DNA of 12,849 nucleotides, from the NCBI GenBank assembly GCA_013044065.1, contig JABEVA010000023.1, forward strand, positions 1 to 12,849. Direction: 5' to 3'. Positions 1 to 7,166 of the stretch are shown here, one piece after another. This DNA comes from Phycisphaerae bacterium (GTDB taxonomy: Bacteria; Planctomycetota; Phycisphaerae; WQYP01). Positions within the stretch are counted from its first letter, which is position 1. The number at the start of each line of letters is the position of its first letter. The position numbers were made by a program, and so were the translations under genes. The notes beneath the pieces are model-generated. The model made no database searches and was not told the origin of the DNA. It was given only the letters and a program-made list of their open reading frames with translations.

Positions 1-469
1 CAATGAGAAACCCCGCCCACCGGCTGTAACGCTGGGCCAAACTGCGAACGGCCTGTTCATCATCGGAGAAGAAAATGGCCCGCCCGCCCCACCGCAGACT
101 GGAAAATAATTCATCCGGAGTCGCGTTTTCGTTGGCGGGAATAAACAGATGGTACGTCAACCCGCGCTGGTCACCGCTGAAACCCTCCGGCAGCGTCTGG
201 AGGTATTCGCTGTCATGTTCAAAGACCTTGCGTTGTAAAACGGGAACCAGCGGAGACTTGTCCGCAAGTTTAAGCAGGCGATCAAGAATTACCGAGTCAT
301 GTGCGAGCGTCATATTCAACCCACCTGTGAAAACGTTCAGGTCCGAAGCCACGTCCCGCGCAACGTTTCCCTCCCTTGCGCCGCCGGTATCCACCACCGG
401 GTCACTGCCCTGGCGCTGTGGGTTCGAGGCCTCTGGAGCAACCCCGTCTTTCATCGGTGAGCTATCCAT
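1..469 (-). CDS. Partial protein of unknown function (C-terminus beyond the window)
   Basis: An open frame runs from an ATG at 469 on the minus strand to the left edge without a stop, giving about 156 residues. The first 50 or so are Gly/Asp/Pro-rich and look disordered. From an internal ATG at 313 the protein looks folded: it starts MTLAHDSVILDRLLKLAD, followed by a stretch ending GGRAIFFSDDEQAVRSLAQRY. The ATG at 313 has a good ribosome site (AGGTGG about 8 bases upstream), while those at 469 and 454 have none, so 313 may be the true start. Codons upstream of 313 are still rich in G at position 1, which favours the longer form. The GGRAIFF stretch could belong to a Rossmann-like methyltransferase fold, but that is a guess; I do not recognise the family. 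A possible promoter lies at 539-567. Confidence 0.6.
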   Translation of the reverse strand, partial: MDSSPMKDGVAPEASNPQRQGSDPVVDTGGAREGNVARDVASDLNVFTGGLNMTLAHDSVILDRLLKLADKSPLVPVLQRKVFEHDSEYLQTLPEGFSGDQRGLTYHLFIPANENATPDELFSSLRWGGRAIFFSDDEQAVRSLAQRYSRWAGFLI

Positions 470-538
470 ACGCGCATCAGCAAAATAACGCCCGCCGCAG
501 ATGCAGGCAGTTCGCCACCAACATCCGGGCACTTTCCT

Positions 539-567
539 ATTATGCGCCTTTTTCGACGAATCACCAA
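539..567 (-). promoter_or_regulatory. Possible sigma70-type promoter for the left-edge gene
   Basis: On the minus strand TTGGTG (562-567) and CATAAT (539-544) are separated by exactly 17 bases, which would start RNA near 532. The -10 box is good (5 of 6) and the -35 box is poor (3 of 6). It reads towards the gene starting at 469 or 313. The rest of the 470-697 gap, between that gene and the carboxypeptidase gene, shows no convincing terminator or gene. Confidence 0.35.
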
Positions 568-697
568 TTTATTTTACCAAACCGGCAGGATTATCGGCTG
601 CGTGGATATGCATCTGCCGTGGTCCATACCGGCGGGCAGATTTTATTTGTCGCGGCGTAATTTTGGTTTCCGGACCCAACCTCGCGGCGCGGCGGTG

Positions 698-2317
698 TTA
701 CCGAGCTTGGCCCACGCCTGGGCGTTTGCCACTGCCGGCGGCAATAAAGGCCCGCACCACCATGGCGAGCTTGCGCCGCATGGGTGCGGGGTGATAGACC
801 ATGTGCCCGCCGCGAAAAAATACTTCCTGGATATTGGCCTGGAGCCGCGGACTTAAGTTCAGATGATCCATGGTGTAGACGGTGGCGAAGAACGGTGTGG
901 CCAGATCAAAATATCCGCTGCACACCAGAATTTTCATATCCGGATTACGGATCATGGCGCGTTGGAGATTATCCGCAACGTTGAGGTAGCCATTGCCGCC
1001 GACATTGAATTTCCATGGCAGATTGGCCAGCGTTTTGTAGCGCAGATTGTTTTTGTAGTGCAAATCCCGCCGCACATACCAGTTAAACGCGCTGGTGAAC
1101 GGGGCCACATACCGCGACAAACCCGGGTCGTACGAGGCCGTACCGGCCGTCGGGTCCGGGTTATAACCGGTGAGCCGGGTGTCCATTCGACTCACCAGCA
1201 GACGCTGGGAACGCAGCAGCCGTTGTTCAAAGGCAAACGGGTTGATACGCAGGTTGGCCAGCAGAATATATTTTTCCGGCAGGCCGGTATAACGCGCCAA
1301 CTTGGCGGCAATCGCCATCCGCCGGGCTTTACTTAAGCTGTTGCCTTCGGCCAGTGCGGGTATGTACACGTGCAAGGCCCATCTTTCGACCCTGGCCAGG
1401 GTACGATGGAAATGGGCCTGCAGGGCCGCGGGAAGTTTGTGATGATACCACGCCGTGGCGGTGTAGGATGGCAGATACAACGGGTACGGAACATCATTGC
1501 CGGCGGACGGTTCGAGCGTTTCAAAATTGAGCACCGAGGAAATTAAAATCACCCCATTGAGGTCCAGGCCTTCGTGCCCGCTTAAATAATCGGCCAGCGC
1601 CGCGGCGCGCGTGGTGCCGTAGCTTTCTCCGGCCAGAAACACCGGTGCCCCCCAGCGCCGATACGCGGTTATGTACCGGCGTATAAAACCACCCAGCGAT
1701 TGAATATCGGGCATCACGCCGAAAAATTTAGAACCGGGCACTCCGGGTGCGGCCCGGCTGTAGCCGGTACCGACCGGATCCACAAAGACCAAATCGGTGG
1801 CCGTCAGCCACGTTTGATGGTTGGGGGAGAGCCTGTAGGGTGGGGGCGGAACTTTGCCCTTGGCGGTTAGCACCAGCCGCATCGGCCCGGCGCACCCCAA
1901 GTTCAGCCATACCGCCGCGGCACCCGGACCGCCGTTAAAGGCAAACGTCAACGGCCGGGCGGACTTTCGACCTGCCGCCACATCCTTGGTGTAGGCAATA
2001 AAGAAAATCCGGGCCAACAGCTTGCCCGATCCGTCGGTCATGGGCATATATCCACTGGTGATGGTGTAATGCAACGGATGACCATGGATGATGATCTGTT
2101 GATGAACGATCGATAAAACATTGGGGTTCGCCGCCGGCACATGCCCCACCACGGCGTGGAGGGCGGCTGCGGTCGCCGGGCCGGGATGCGGCCTGGGCGA
2201 TACCTTGATCACAGCCGGCTGGGGCGGCGTGGAGGGCGGAGCATTGCCGGCTCGGGCTACAGCCAGGCTGGAAATCAGGGCCACACCACAGGTTATTTTG
2301 AAGAGGGCTTTGGTCAT
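698..2317 (-). CDS. Secreted serine carboxypeptidase-like protein (peptidase family S10)
   Basis: The 539-residue protein begins with a typical signal peptide (basic MTKALFK, hydrophobic core to about residue 20, ARA-G cleavage context near 23) followed by a Pro/Ala-rich linker, so it should act outside the cytoplasm. The S10 landmarks are all present in order: FNGGPG at 127-132 (oxyanion region), GESYG at 230-234 with nucleophile Ser232, SGYFDLATP with probable catalytic Asp471, and GGHMVYH with probable catalytic His505. Members are alpha/beta hydrolases that remove C-terminal residues from peptides, usually at acid pH; the substrate here is unknown. The start is supported by AGGAA about 7 bases upstream of ATG 2317. 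It lies 53 bases downstream of imuA in the same direction and has no obvious functional tie to it. Confidence 0.9.
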   Translation of the reverse strand: MTKALFKITCGVALISSLAVARAGNAPPSTPPQPAVIKVSPRPHPGPATAAALHAVVGHVPAANPNVLSIVHQQIIIHGHPLHYTITSGYMPMTDGSGKLLARIFFIAYTKDVAAGRKSARPLTFAFNGGPGAAAVWLNLGCAGPMRLVLTAKGKVPPPPYRLSPNHQTWLTATDLVFVDPVGTGYSRAAPGVPGSKFFGVMPDIQSLGGFIRRYITAYRRWGAPVFLAGESYGTTRAAALADYLSGHEGLDLNGVILISSVLNFETLEPSAGNDVPYPLYLPSYTATAWYHHKLPAALQAHFHRTLARVERWALHVYIPALAEGNSLSKARRMAIAAKLARYTGLPEKYILLANLRINPFAFEQRLLRSQRLLVSRMDTRLTGYNPDPTAGTASYDPGLSRYVAPFTSAFNWYVRRDLHYKNNLRYKTLANLPWKFNVGGNGYLNVADNLQRAMIRNPDMKILVCSGYFDLATPFFATVYTMDHLNLSPRLQANIQEVFFRGGHMVYHPAPMRRKLAMVVRAFIAAGSGKRPGVGQAR

Positions 2318-2356
2318 TAAAAATTTCCTGCGTTAAAACCAACATTCGATCGACCA

Positions 2357-2372
2357 AGGCTTTATAAAGCCT
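2357..2372. repeat. 16-bp perfect palindrome between imuA and the carboxypeptidase gene
   Basis: AGGCTTTATAAAGCCT reads the same on both strands. It overlaps the imuA stop codon (2371-2373) and lies about 40 bases before the S10 peptidase start. It has no loop and no following T-run, so it resembles a protein-binding site more than an intrinsic terminator. Function unknown. Confidence 0.4.
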
Positions 2373-3138
2373 ATACGCTGATGAAGCAACAGGGTTCAAG
2401 CCACGATCCATCTGTTCCGCTATTATTCCATCGCCACTCGGCCAGCCAAGCCTCTGGATGGTCCGACGCGGCCATCGGTCCTTGACCACGATTGAGTTGC
2501 AAACGCCAACGGGGAAATTTTTGGTCGGTCGGTTCCGGCTGGACCATCCAGCGTTGTCTGGCCGCACTTGATTCCTGCGCTTCCCATACAGGCCGGGCCA
2601 ACAATCCATATCCGCCGCCCGCTTCCGCCGCGAGTTGCATCCGCCGACTGCCCACGGGCGTACATTCGCCGGCATCGGCCACCACCGCCGCCACCGCAGG
2701 ACACCGCAACGCCTGCTCGATTACCCAAAACCGCAATGCCGCCGTGGGTGGATCAATAAAAATTCCCCCCGTTTGCCACTGGCCCAAGGGCAGGACTAAA
2801 TGTAACAGGGTCAGAGTCGGCCAACATCGTCGGCCAACAAAAAAAATGCTCGTTCTTGGACCTTTTAACAGCCGCTGCGCCGCCAAAAAACTCATCATGG
2901 TTAACGGCGCAAACCAGTTGCGCTTATACGGACCGGCTCCAGAGCCACCCGGCAAATCGTAAAACCATTCCTGGATTCCCACCATGGGTTGCAGCGAATG
3001 CGGTAAAGATGGAATGGTTGCATTCAGGGCGGCAGGGTGTGGTGTGGTCTCTTGGGCGGTCTGAATCCATGGCCCCAGATCCTTCAAGCATAGCGCCGGA
3101 TTTTTCCGCAGTTCCACTAATACTTGTGCCGCATCCAT
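2371..3138 (-). CDS. imuA: ImuA-like (RecA/SulA-related) translesion-synthesis accessory protein
   Basis: The 255-residue product has the pattern I associate with ImuA: IQEWF at 55-59, a Gly-rich turn DLPGGSGAG at 61-69, a buried strand ending VGRRCWP at 101-107, FIDPPT at 127-132, LRCPAVAAVVADA at 144-156, RRMQLAAEAG at 165-174 and LLARP at 179-183. ImuA proteins are RecA-fold, usually without a canonical Walker A motif, and help the ImuB/DnaE2 mutasome bypass DNA damage in the SOS response. The length is normal. The usual partners imuB and dnaE2 are not next to it: the next gene downstream is an S10 peptidase, and upstream are a relic of imuA and the restriction genes. Start ATG 3138 follows a well-placed promoter and an SOS-like site. 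Assignment is by motif resemblance from memory. Confidence 0.7.
   Translation of the reverse strand: MDAAQVLVELRKNPALCLKDLGPWIQTAQETTPHPAALNATIPSLPHSLQPMVGIQEWFYDLPGGSGAGPYKRNWFAPLTMMSFLAAQRLLKGPRTSIFFVGRRCWPTLTLLHLVLPLGQWQTGGIFIDPPTAALRFWVIEQALRCPAVAAVVADAGECTPVGSRRMQLAAEAGGGYGLLARPVWEAQESSAARQRWMVQPEPTDQKFPRWRLQLNRGQGPMAASDHPEAWLAEWRWNNSGTDGSWLEPCCFISV
2630..2676. repeat. 47-bp direct repeat, copy 1 (inside imuA)
   Basis: This stretch encodes the ECTPVGS..QLA part of ImuA (about residues 155-170). It matches 3276-3322 at 43 of 47 positions in the same orientation, about 0.65 kb away. Confidence 0.85.
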
Positions 3139-3185
3139 GGCCGGTCCATTTCCACTGAAACCACCTTGCAGTCCACTGTGTCCAT

Positions 3186-3199
3186 CAGACCACTGTTCG
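3186..3199 (-). promoter_or_regulatory. Possible LexA-type operator at the imuA transcription start
   Basis: The minus strand reads CGAAC-AGTG-GTCTG directly after the -10 box. This resembles the CGAAC-N4-GTTCG style of LexA box, with one perfect half and a 3-of-5 second half. The position over the likely start point suits a repressor, and imuA genes are commonly under SOS control. The second half is weak, so this is tentative. Confidence 0.35.
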
Positions 3200-3200
3200 T

Positions 3201-3229
3201 ATTATGTTAGGTATTTTGGACCAAGTCAA
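3201..3229 (-). promoter_or_regulatory. Probable sigma70 promoter of imuA
   Basis: On the minus strand TTGACT (3224-3229) and CATAAT (3201-3206) each match the consensus at 5 of 6 positions and are separated by exactly 17 bases. RNA would start near 3194, leaving a leader of about 55 bases before the imuA ATG at 3138. It is the best promoter-like sequence I found in the window. Confidence 0.6.
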
Positions 3230-3275
3230 ATCCAACCCGTGCAGCCTCCGGAAGCCAACACATGGATAACGCCTG

Positions 3276-3322
3276 GCGAGTTGCAACCGCTGGCTGCCCA
3301 CGGGCGTACATTCGTCGGCATC
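3276..3322. repeat. 47-bp direct repeat, copy 2 (imuA relic)
   Basis: It matches 2630-2676 with four differences: one is silent, and three change residues (Gly to Asp, Arg to Gln, Met to Leu). The pattern fits an old coding duplication better than an assembly artefact. Confidence 0.8.
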
Positions 3323-3419
3323 TGCTTCCCGCAGATGCGATACGACCTTTTTCATGCGGAATCATTTGTTCTTCCTACCGCTTCAAGCCCATTCTTCACC
3401 GAAAGTCTATTACGATCCA

Positions 3420-3434
3420 GTAAAATCATTTTAC
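3420..3434. repeat. AT-rich inverted repeat at the nuclease gene stop
   Basis: GTAAAAT-C-ATTTTAC forms perfect 7-base arms around one base and includes the stop codon of the restriction nuclease gene (3431-3433). It is too AT-rich for a strong terminator and could be a binding site or chance. Confidence 0.3.
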
Positions 3435-4363
3435 GGGTGCAGAACTAAGCAACGCAGCGCTATGACCGAGAGTGGCATACTCCGCAGAAGGCATTCCGTC
3501 CCGATGGCCCCAAGAATAGACCCGATTTCTTCGGCGGATTTGCGTAATGGGATGTGCGCGTAAATCAATACGGCCCCAAAAATCGTTTTAAGTTCCTGGT
3601 GGCGTTTCGGACTCATAGGGCCGTGGCTGATCACGGCCTCAATCAGGAGAAGCCAGCCCTTTGCTTTGTAATGGACCACCAAATCGGGCATTTTGCCGTG
3701 GTCGTCCACGCTAACACCCAAGCCCCTCAAGGCGTTTTTCTCCCATACCAGAGCTTTTTTGCGGGCGTCGCCAACGTAGAGCACCTGCGAGCCGCCCGCG
3801 TGAAGCGCACAAAATTGTTCAATGACCATTTTAATGAGCGGATTTTGTCCGCCTGGCGACAGATCAATCTGGTGGCCGTCGGGCAAAGCTACGGAAATCA
3901 TCGCACGGGCCGCAGCGTATTTTTCTCGCAGGGCAGCGTGGTGGCACTTATATTCGGCAAGGGCCTTGTCCCAGGCGGGAGTTTTAAACTTCCTCAATAA
4001 CGTCAGTGCGGCGGGTTCGATCTGATACACGGTGTTGGGGCTGTTAATGGGACGACGGGGCTGGTCGGGGTTTTTTGTAATAAGCCCCGCCTGCTCGAAC
4101 TGATGTACCGTGAACCGGCGGAGAGTTTCTCGTGTGTTCGGAGCGTAACGCTTGTGGTACTGACGGGCGAAGAATTGCATCATGGGAGTAACACCGCACC
4201 GCGGGTTGGACGCCTGTGGCCATGGGAGATTTGGTTTGAGGTCCAAAAGGGCAAGGAGCGTGAGGGCGGAGCGGTCATTGAGCTGCTCACGCGGTAAACC
4301 GAGAGATTGGAGGGCCGCCAGAGCCTCCTGGATTCTCGTTTGGATTGCGGAGGCCTTTGACAT
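3431..4363 (-). CDS. Type II restriction endonuclease, BsuBI/PstI family
   Basis: The 310-residue protein has the two-part BsuBI/PstI architecture. Residues about 30-125 form a winged-helix-like N-terminal region (NDRSALTLLALLDLKP, YAPNTRETLRR.TVHQF, NSPNTVYQ). The nuclease domain has VLYVGDARKKAL at 194-205, HGKMPD with Asp227, LLLIEA with Glu242, and SHGPMSPKR at 246-254. Asp227 and Glu242 are the likely metal-binding residues of the PD-(D/E)xK-type site. Known members cut CTGCAG; the specificity here is unproven. The last 20 or so residues align in register with the expected tail but lack its His/Asn/Gly pattern. ATG 4363 shares one base with the methylase stop (TAATG) and has GGAGG 8 bases upstream, so translation is probably coupled. 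Confidence 0.88.
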   Translation of the reverse strand: MSKASAIQTRIQEALAALQSLGLPREQLNDRSALTLLALLDLKPNLPWPQASNPRCGVTPMMQFFARQYHKRYAPNTRETLRRFTVHQFEQAGLITKNPDQPRRPINSPNTVYQIEPAALTLLRKFKTPAWDKALAEYKCHHAALREKYAAARAMISVALPDGHQIDLSPGGQNPLIKMVIEQFCALHAGGSQVLYVGDARKKALVWEKNALRGLGVSVDDHGKMPDLVVHYKAKGWLLLIEAVISHGPMSPKRHQELKTIFGAVLIYAHIPLRKSAEEIGSILGAIGTECLLRSMPLSVIALRCLVLHP

Positions 4364-5934
4364 TATCTGTCCCTCCAGGCGTCCCCGAGCATCGCCTCGA
4401 TCATGGCGTCGATCGACTGCTGCGGAGGCATGACCCCTGCACAGCGTTCGCCAATGGATTTTAGGGTGGCGCGGTCAGGATATCGGAGGCGCTTCAGGTC
4501 CGCCGCGTTCACTTGGGTATGGCCGCTGAACTGGCGAAAATAGGCGTCCAGGCCGGTTGAATTTAGAAACACCGCCAAGCCTCGGGCAAGGTTTGCGGGA
4601 ATGCCGCCACCATTGATGTGGAAATAATTCAGGTGATTCTCAAAACCCACGTAAGGAGCGGGTATCTTCGTACCATCATAGACGGCCGCGACGATGCGGC
4701 GCGGCTCTTCCTTTGGGGAAAATCGATGGATCAGCACGTATGTTCCGGCCGGCACAAGCCACGGGAGGGTAGTTTGGCAAGCCACTATGGCATTAGGCTT
4801 GCGGCTGGGATGCTTTGGCCATTGGATCAGACCGTCGGAAAAGTGGGTGGGGTAGATGAGCGGTACGGTGTCGGCAGCCGCGTCTGTCCGAAGGAATTCT
4901 CGGCATCGGAAATCCACCACGCGGCCAGTGGAAACGCCAATACCTAAATCGGGCAACGTGGCTGGTAGGCGGCTGATCGCGACCTCGGTCTGATTGGCCT
5001 GCTGAGTTCCCAGATGAATGAACCGATCGGCATCGCCGGGGTGAACCACCTCATCCATGGGCGCAAACCGCAATCTATCAGGATGCCCCGGACCGAGGCT
5101 GGAAGTGATTAACACCGTCGTTGGTGCCGGTCGGCCCTTGATGGCATGCAGGATGAGATTTTCCTGAAGCACGGCATCCTGGACGAAGGTCTGCGTTCGC
5201 GACTGAAAGAGGTGGACTCCGCGCAGGCTCAATTGATCCAAAAGCAGCCGTCGGAAAGGTCTAAAATAGGGACCATTGCAGAAGCTGCGGGGCGTAATTG
5301 CCACCAGTTTGCCGCCCACATCCAGGAGCTTGGCGGCCAAGGCCAGGAAGGCGGGGTAAAGATTACTGGTTTCAATTCCAGCCCGACGGAGTTGGCGTCG
5401 GGTATCCGAACTGCCGCCAATTTTCCGGTAAGGCGGGTTTAAGATGGCGCAGTCAAAGCGATGGGAGGTATCGTTCAACAGCCCCCCCAGCATGTCCGCG
5501 GCGGCGGATATAAAATCCATCTCGTGAACTTGGGAGGCAAAGTGGATACCGGCCGCGGCACAAAATTGGGCGCAGCGGTCCAGCGTCTGGCGGAGTTGCG
5601 GGATAAAGTCGGGACAAATTTCGTAAGCGGTGGTGAAAATTGCTTCGGGTTTGCGGTGCCGTCCAGCCATATCAGCAACGAAGGCCGCAATAAGAGAACC
5701 TGTTCCGGCCCCAGCGTCCAGCAACCGAATAGTGGGGCGATGGTTGGAGAACATGGAGGCCATTTTCTGTGCCACCAGAGGCGGTGTGGAAAACTGGCCG
5801 AATTGCGAGCGTACACCGCGGGCCGCTTGGCCAAACGCTTTAATCCGCGTCGCATCGACGGATTCCAGGAGGCTCTGGCTCCCGGGGGATGGCGTGCTCG
5901 AGGAATTATCCAGATCGACGATGGACTTGTTAAT
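4363..5934 (-). CDS. Type II DNA adenine-N6 methyltransferase of the BsuBI/PstI system
   Basis: This is the modification partner of the downstream nuclease. It carries motif I (LLDAGAGTGSL), an acidic motif II (YEICP) and catalytic NPPY (residues 113-116 counted from GTG 5775), then a target-recognition C-terminal half. The first ordinary start codon in frame is GTG 5775, but the same frame continues upstream as FGQFSTPPLVAQKM, which is the motif X (GQFFTP-type) that helps bind AdoMet. Before that comes a plausible helix (SLLESVDATRIKAFGQAA). No ATG, GTG or TTG occurs in frame from there back to the kinase stop (6010-6012). I therefore place the start provisionally at ATT 5934; ATA 5943 behind AAGGGG, or CTG 5913, are alternatives. 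A lost start codon or a sequence error is also possible. About 523 residues from ATT. Confidence 0.82.
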   Translation of the reverse strand: MNKSIVDLDNSSSTPSPGSQSLLESVDATRIKAFGQAARGVRSQFGQFSTPPLVAQKMASMFSNHRPTIRLLDAGAGTGSLIAAFVADMAGRHRKPEAIFTTAYEICPDFIPQLRQTLDRCAQFCAAAGIHFASQVHEMDFISAAADMLGGLLNDTSHRFDCAILNPPYRKIGGSSDTRRQLRRAGIETSNLYPAFLALAAKLLDVGGKLVAITPRSFCNGPYFRPFRRLLLDQLSLRGVHLFQSRTQTFVQDAVLQENLILHAIKGRPAPTTVLITSSLGPGHPDRLRFAPMDEVVHPGDADRFIHLGTQQANQTEVAISRLPATLPDLGIGVSTGRVVDFRCREFLRTDAAADTVPLIYPTHFSDGLIQWPKHPSRKPNAIVACQTTLPWLVPAGTYVLIHRFSPKEEPRRIVAAVYDGTKIPAPYVGFENHLNYFHINGGGIPANLARGLAVFLNSTGLDAYFRQFSGHTQVNAADLKRLRYPDRATLKSIGERCAGVMPPQQSIDAMIEAMLGDAWRDR

Positions 5935-6009
5935 GGCAAATATCGTACCCCTTGAGCGACGTTGTGCAAAGTGGGGCGCTCCGGGGCGGGGCGACCTCCA
6001 CGGGCAGAG

Positions 6010-7122
6010 TTAAAAAAACAGGGCAACCTCATCTATGGCGGTATCCAGGGAGTCATCGGCAAGAGTCAGCAGGTGGCGGGCGCAGCGGCGGATATGCTCT
6101 TGGACTTGGGCCTCGACGATGTATTCCACCGGAGATTTGCCATCCATCCGCGCCAACATCAACGCACCGAGCATTTTGCCGCCGGTGGCGTTGACTTCCT
6201 CGGCCAGGTCCGGGCCGACGTGTGTACGGTACGTATGCCAGAACTGGTCGGCGGCAATCATATACGATCGCCAGGCCGGTCCGCGGTGAAAGCCTTTGAG
6301 CAGCAGGTGGTTGATAAGCGTGGCCACATCGAAGACCGGGCGTCCAAAAAAGGCGATTTCGAAATCCAGCAGCATCAGATCGGTGGTTTTGGTTTCAGAA
6401 TCGGTTTTGACCAGCATGTTTTTGGGGGAATAATCGGCGTGGATCAGACACACCGGTTTTTCCAGCAGCATGGTCATAAGCCGATCGAGGGGCCGGCGAA
6501 GGTCCGGGTGCTTTTTGGCCACGGTTTCCAGGTAGGGATCGATGCGCTGTTGTATAAAGCCGCGTTGATTTCCAAACCGGGCCATGCATTCGGCGCTGCC
6601 CACGGTGGCGGCATGCATCATCGCCAGAACCAGGGCCGATAATCGCACAGCTTCCGGATTGATACGGCCCTGCAGCAGGTCATTTTTCCAGCAGACAAAT
6701 CCGACCGGGGCGCAGCTCATGGCCAGCACGAAGTTTTCTTCATCGCTCCACAGCACTTCCGGTACGCTCCCCGCGGGCAGGATGCCGGCCAGAAAGGCCA
6801 TGCAATCGCGTTCAATCCAGATGCGATCTCGATCCACCAGCCATTCGGCGGCGGTGCGAAATTTATCCAGCGGCTGTTTGAGGACAAAGCAATGCCCCAC
6901 GGCGGGTCGGCTATCGGCAACGCCGCGGCGCTTCTGCGATTCGCTGCGCATATCGGTGCCGATTTTTTCGCCGGCCTCCAGGTCCAGAATCTGGAGCACA
7001 CTGCCGGCCACGCCGCCGGAGAGGGCACGGACCAGAACCTTTCCATTTCCCACGGCACTGCGCAAGCGGAGGTATTCAACAACATTGTCGAGTGTAATTT
7101 CCAGCATCGAGCTTGTATCCAT
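6010..7122 (-). CDS. APH/choline-kinase-family phosphotransferase (MtnK-like)
   Basis: The 370-residue protein has the aminoglycoside-phosphotransferase kinase fold. It has FVLKQPL with probable ATP-binding Lys82, LIHADYSPKNMLV with the HxD...N catalytic loop (His228, Asp230, Asn235), and LLDFEIAFFGRPVFDVATL with metal-binding Asp253. RIDPYL near residue 194 and the region around DFE recall methylthioribose kinases and related small-molecule kinases, but the substrate cannot be told from sequence. Despite the family name there is no reason to call it a resistance gene. ATG 7122 has no clear ribosome site; ATG 7107 (MLEITL) is an alternative. It follows the PIN-like gene by 44 bases. Its TAA at 6010-6012 is in the same frame as the methylase coding that follows. 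Confidence 0.8.
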   Translation of the reverse strand: MDTSSMLEITLDNVVEYLRLRSAVGNGKVLVRALSGGVAGSVLQILDLEAGEKIGTDMRSESQKRRGVADSRPAVGHCFVLKQPLDKFRTAAEWLVDRDRIWIERDCMAFLAGILPAGSVPEVLWSDEENFVLAMSCAPVGFVCWKNDLLQGRINPEAVRLSALVLAMMHAATVGSAECMARFGNQRGFIQQRIDPYLETVAKKHPDLRRPLDRLMTMLLEKPVCLIHADYSPKNMLVKTDSETKTTDLMLLDFEIAFFGRPVFDVATLINHLLLKGFHRGPAWRSYMIAADQFWHTYRTHVGPDLAEEVNATGGKMLGALMLARMDGKSPVEYIVEAQVQEHIRRCARHLLTLADDSLDTAIDEVALFF

Positions 7123-7166
7123 TATCTGGTTTGGCCATGGCCCCAGCGTACGTGCGGTTACAGCTA

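Larger units (their letters stand above)
3185..3355 (-). pseudogene. Relic of a second imuA copy upstream of imuA
   Basis: A 56-codon minus-strand frame (ATG 3355, stop at 3185-3187) contains ADADECTPVGSQRLQLA, matching ADAGECTPVGSRRMQLA in the intact ImuA downstream. Outside the 47-bp match (3276-3322) the similarity ends: the first residues (MKKVVSHLRE) and the tail do not look like ImuA. Its 3' part also contains the probable imuA promoter, so a working protein is unlikely. A different short frame starting at ATG 3365, behind AGGAAG, overlaps it and looks like a shadow. I read this as a remnant of an imuA duplication or recombination at the edge of the restriction-modification cassette. 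A small functional peptide cannot be excluded. Confidence 0.5.

Noticed and set aside
1935..2675. A 246-codon minus-strand frame across the imuA/peptidase junction.
   Set aside because: It overlaps the 3' half of imuA and the 5' part of the S10 gene, both supported by motifs, and shows no recognisable pattern.
3431..3500. A frameshift near the end of the restriction nuclease gene (another frame contains AEYAT.GH, faintly like the expected tail).
   Set aside because: The main frame aligns in register with the family to about residue 290, and its tail keeps the expected length and a proline in place. Divergence explains it without an indel.
5475..6032. A 185-codon minus-strand frame starting upstream of the methylase, considered as the methylase N-terminus via a frameshift.
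   Set aside because: Its translation lacks the motif X and helix pattern that the methylase frame itself shows in 5776-5880; it is best read as a shadow.
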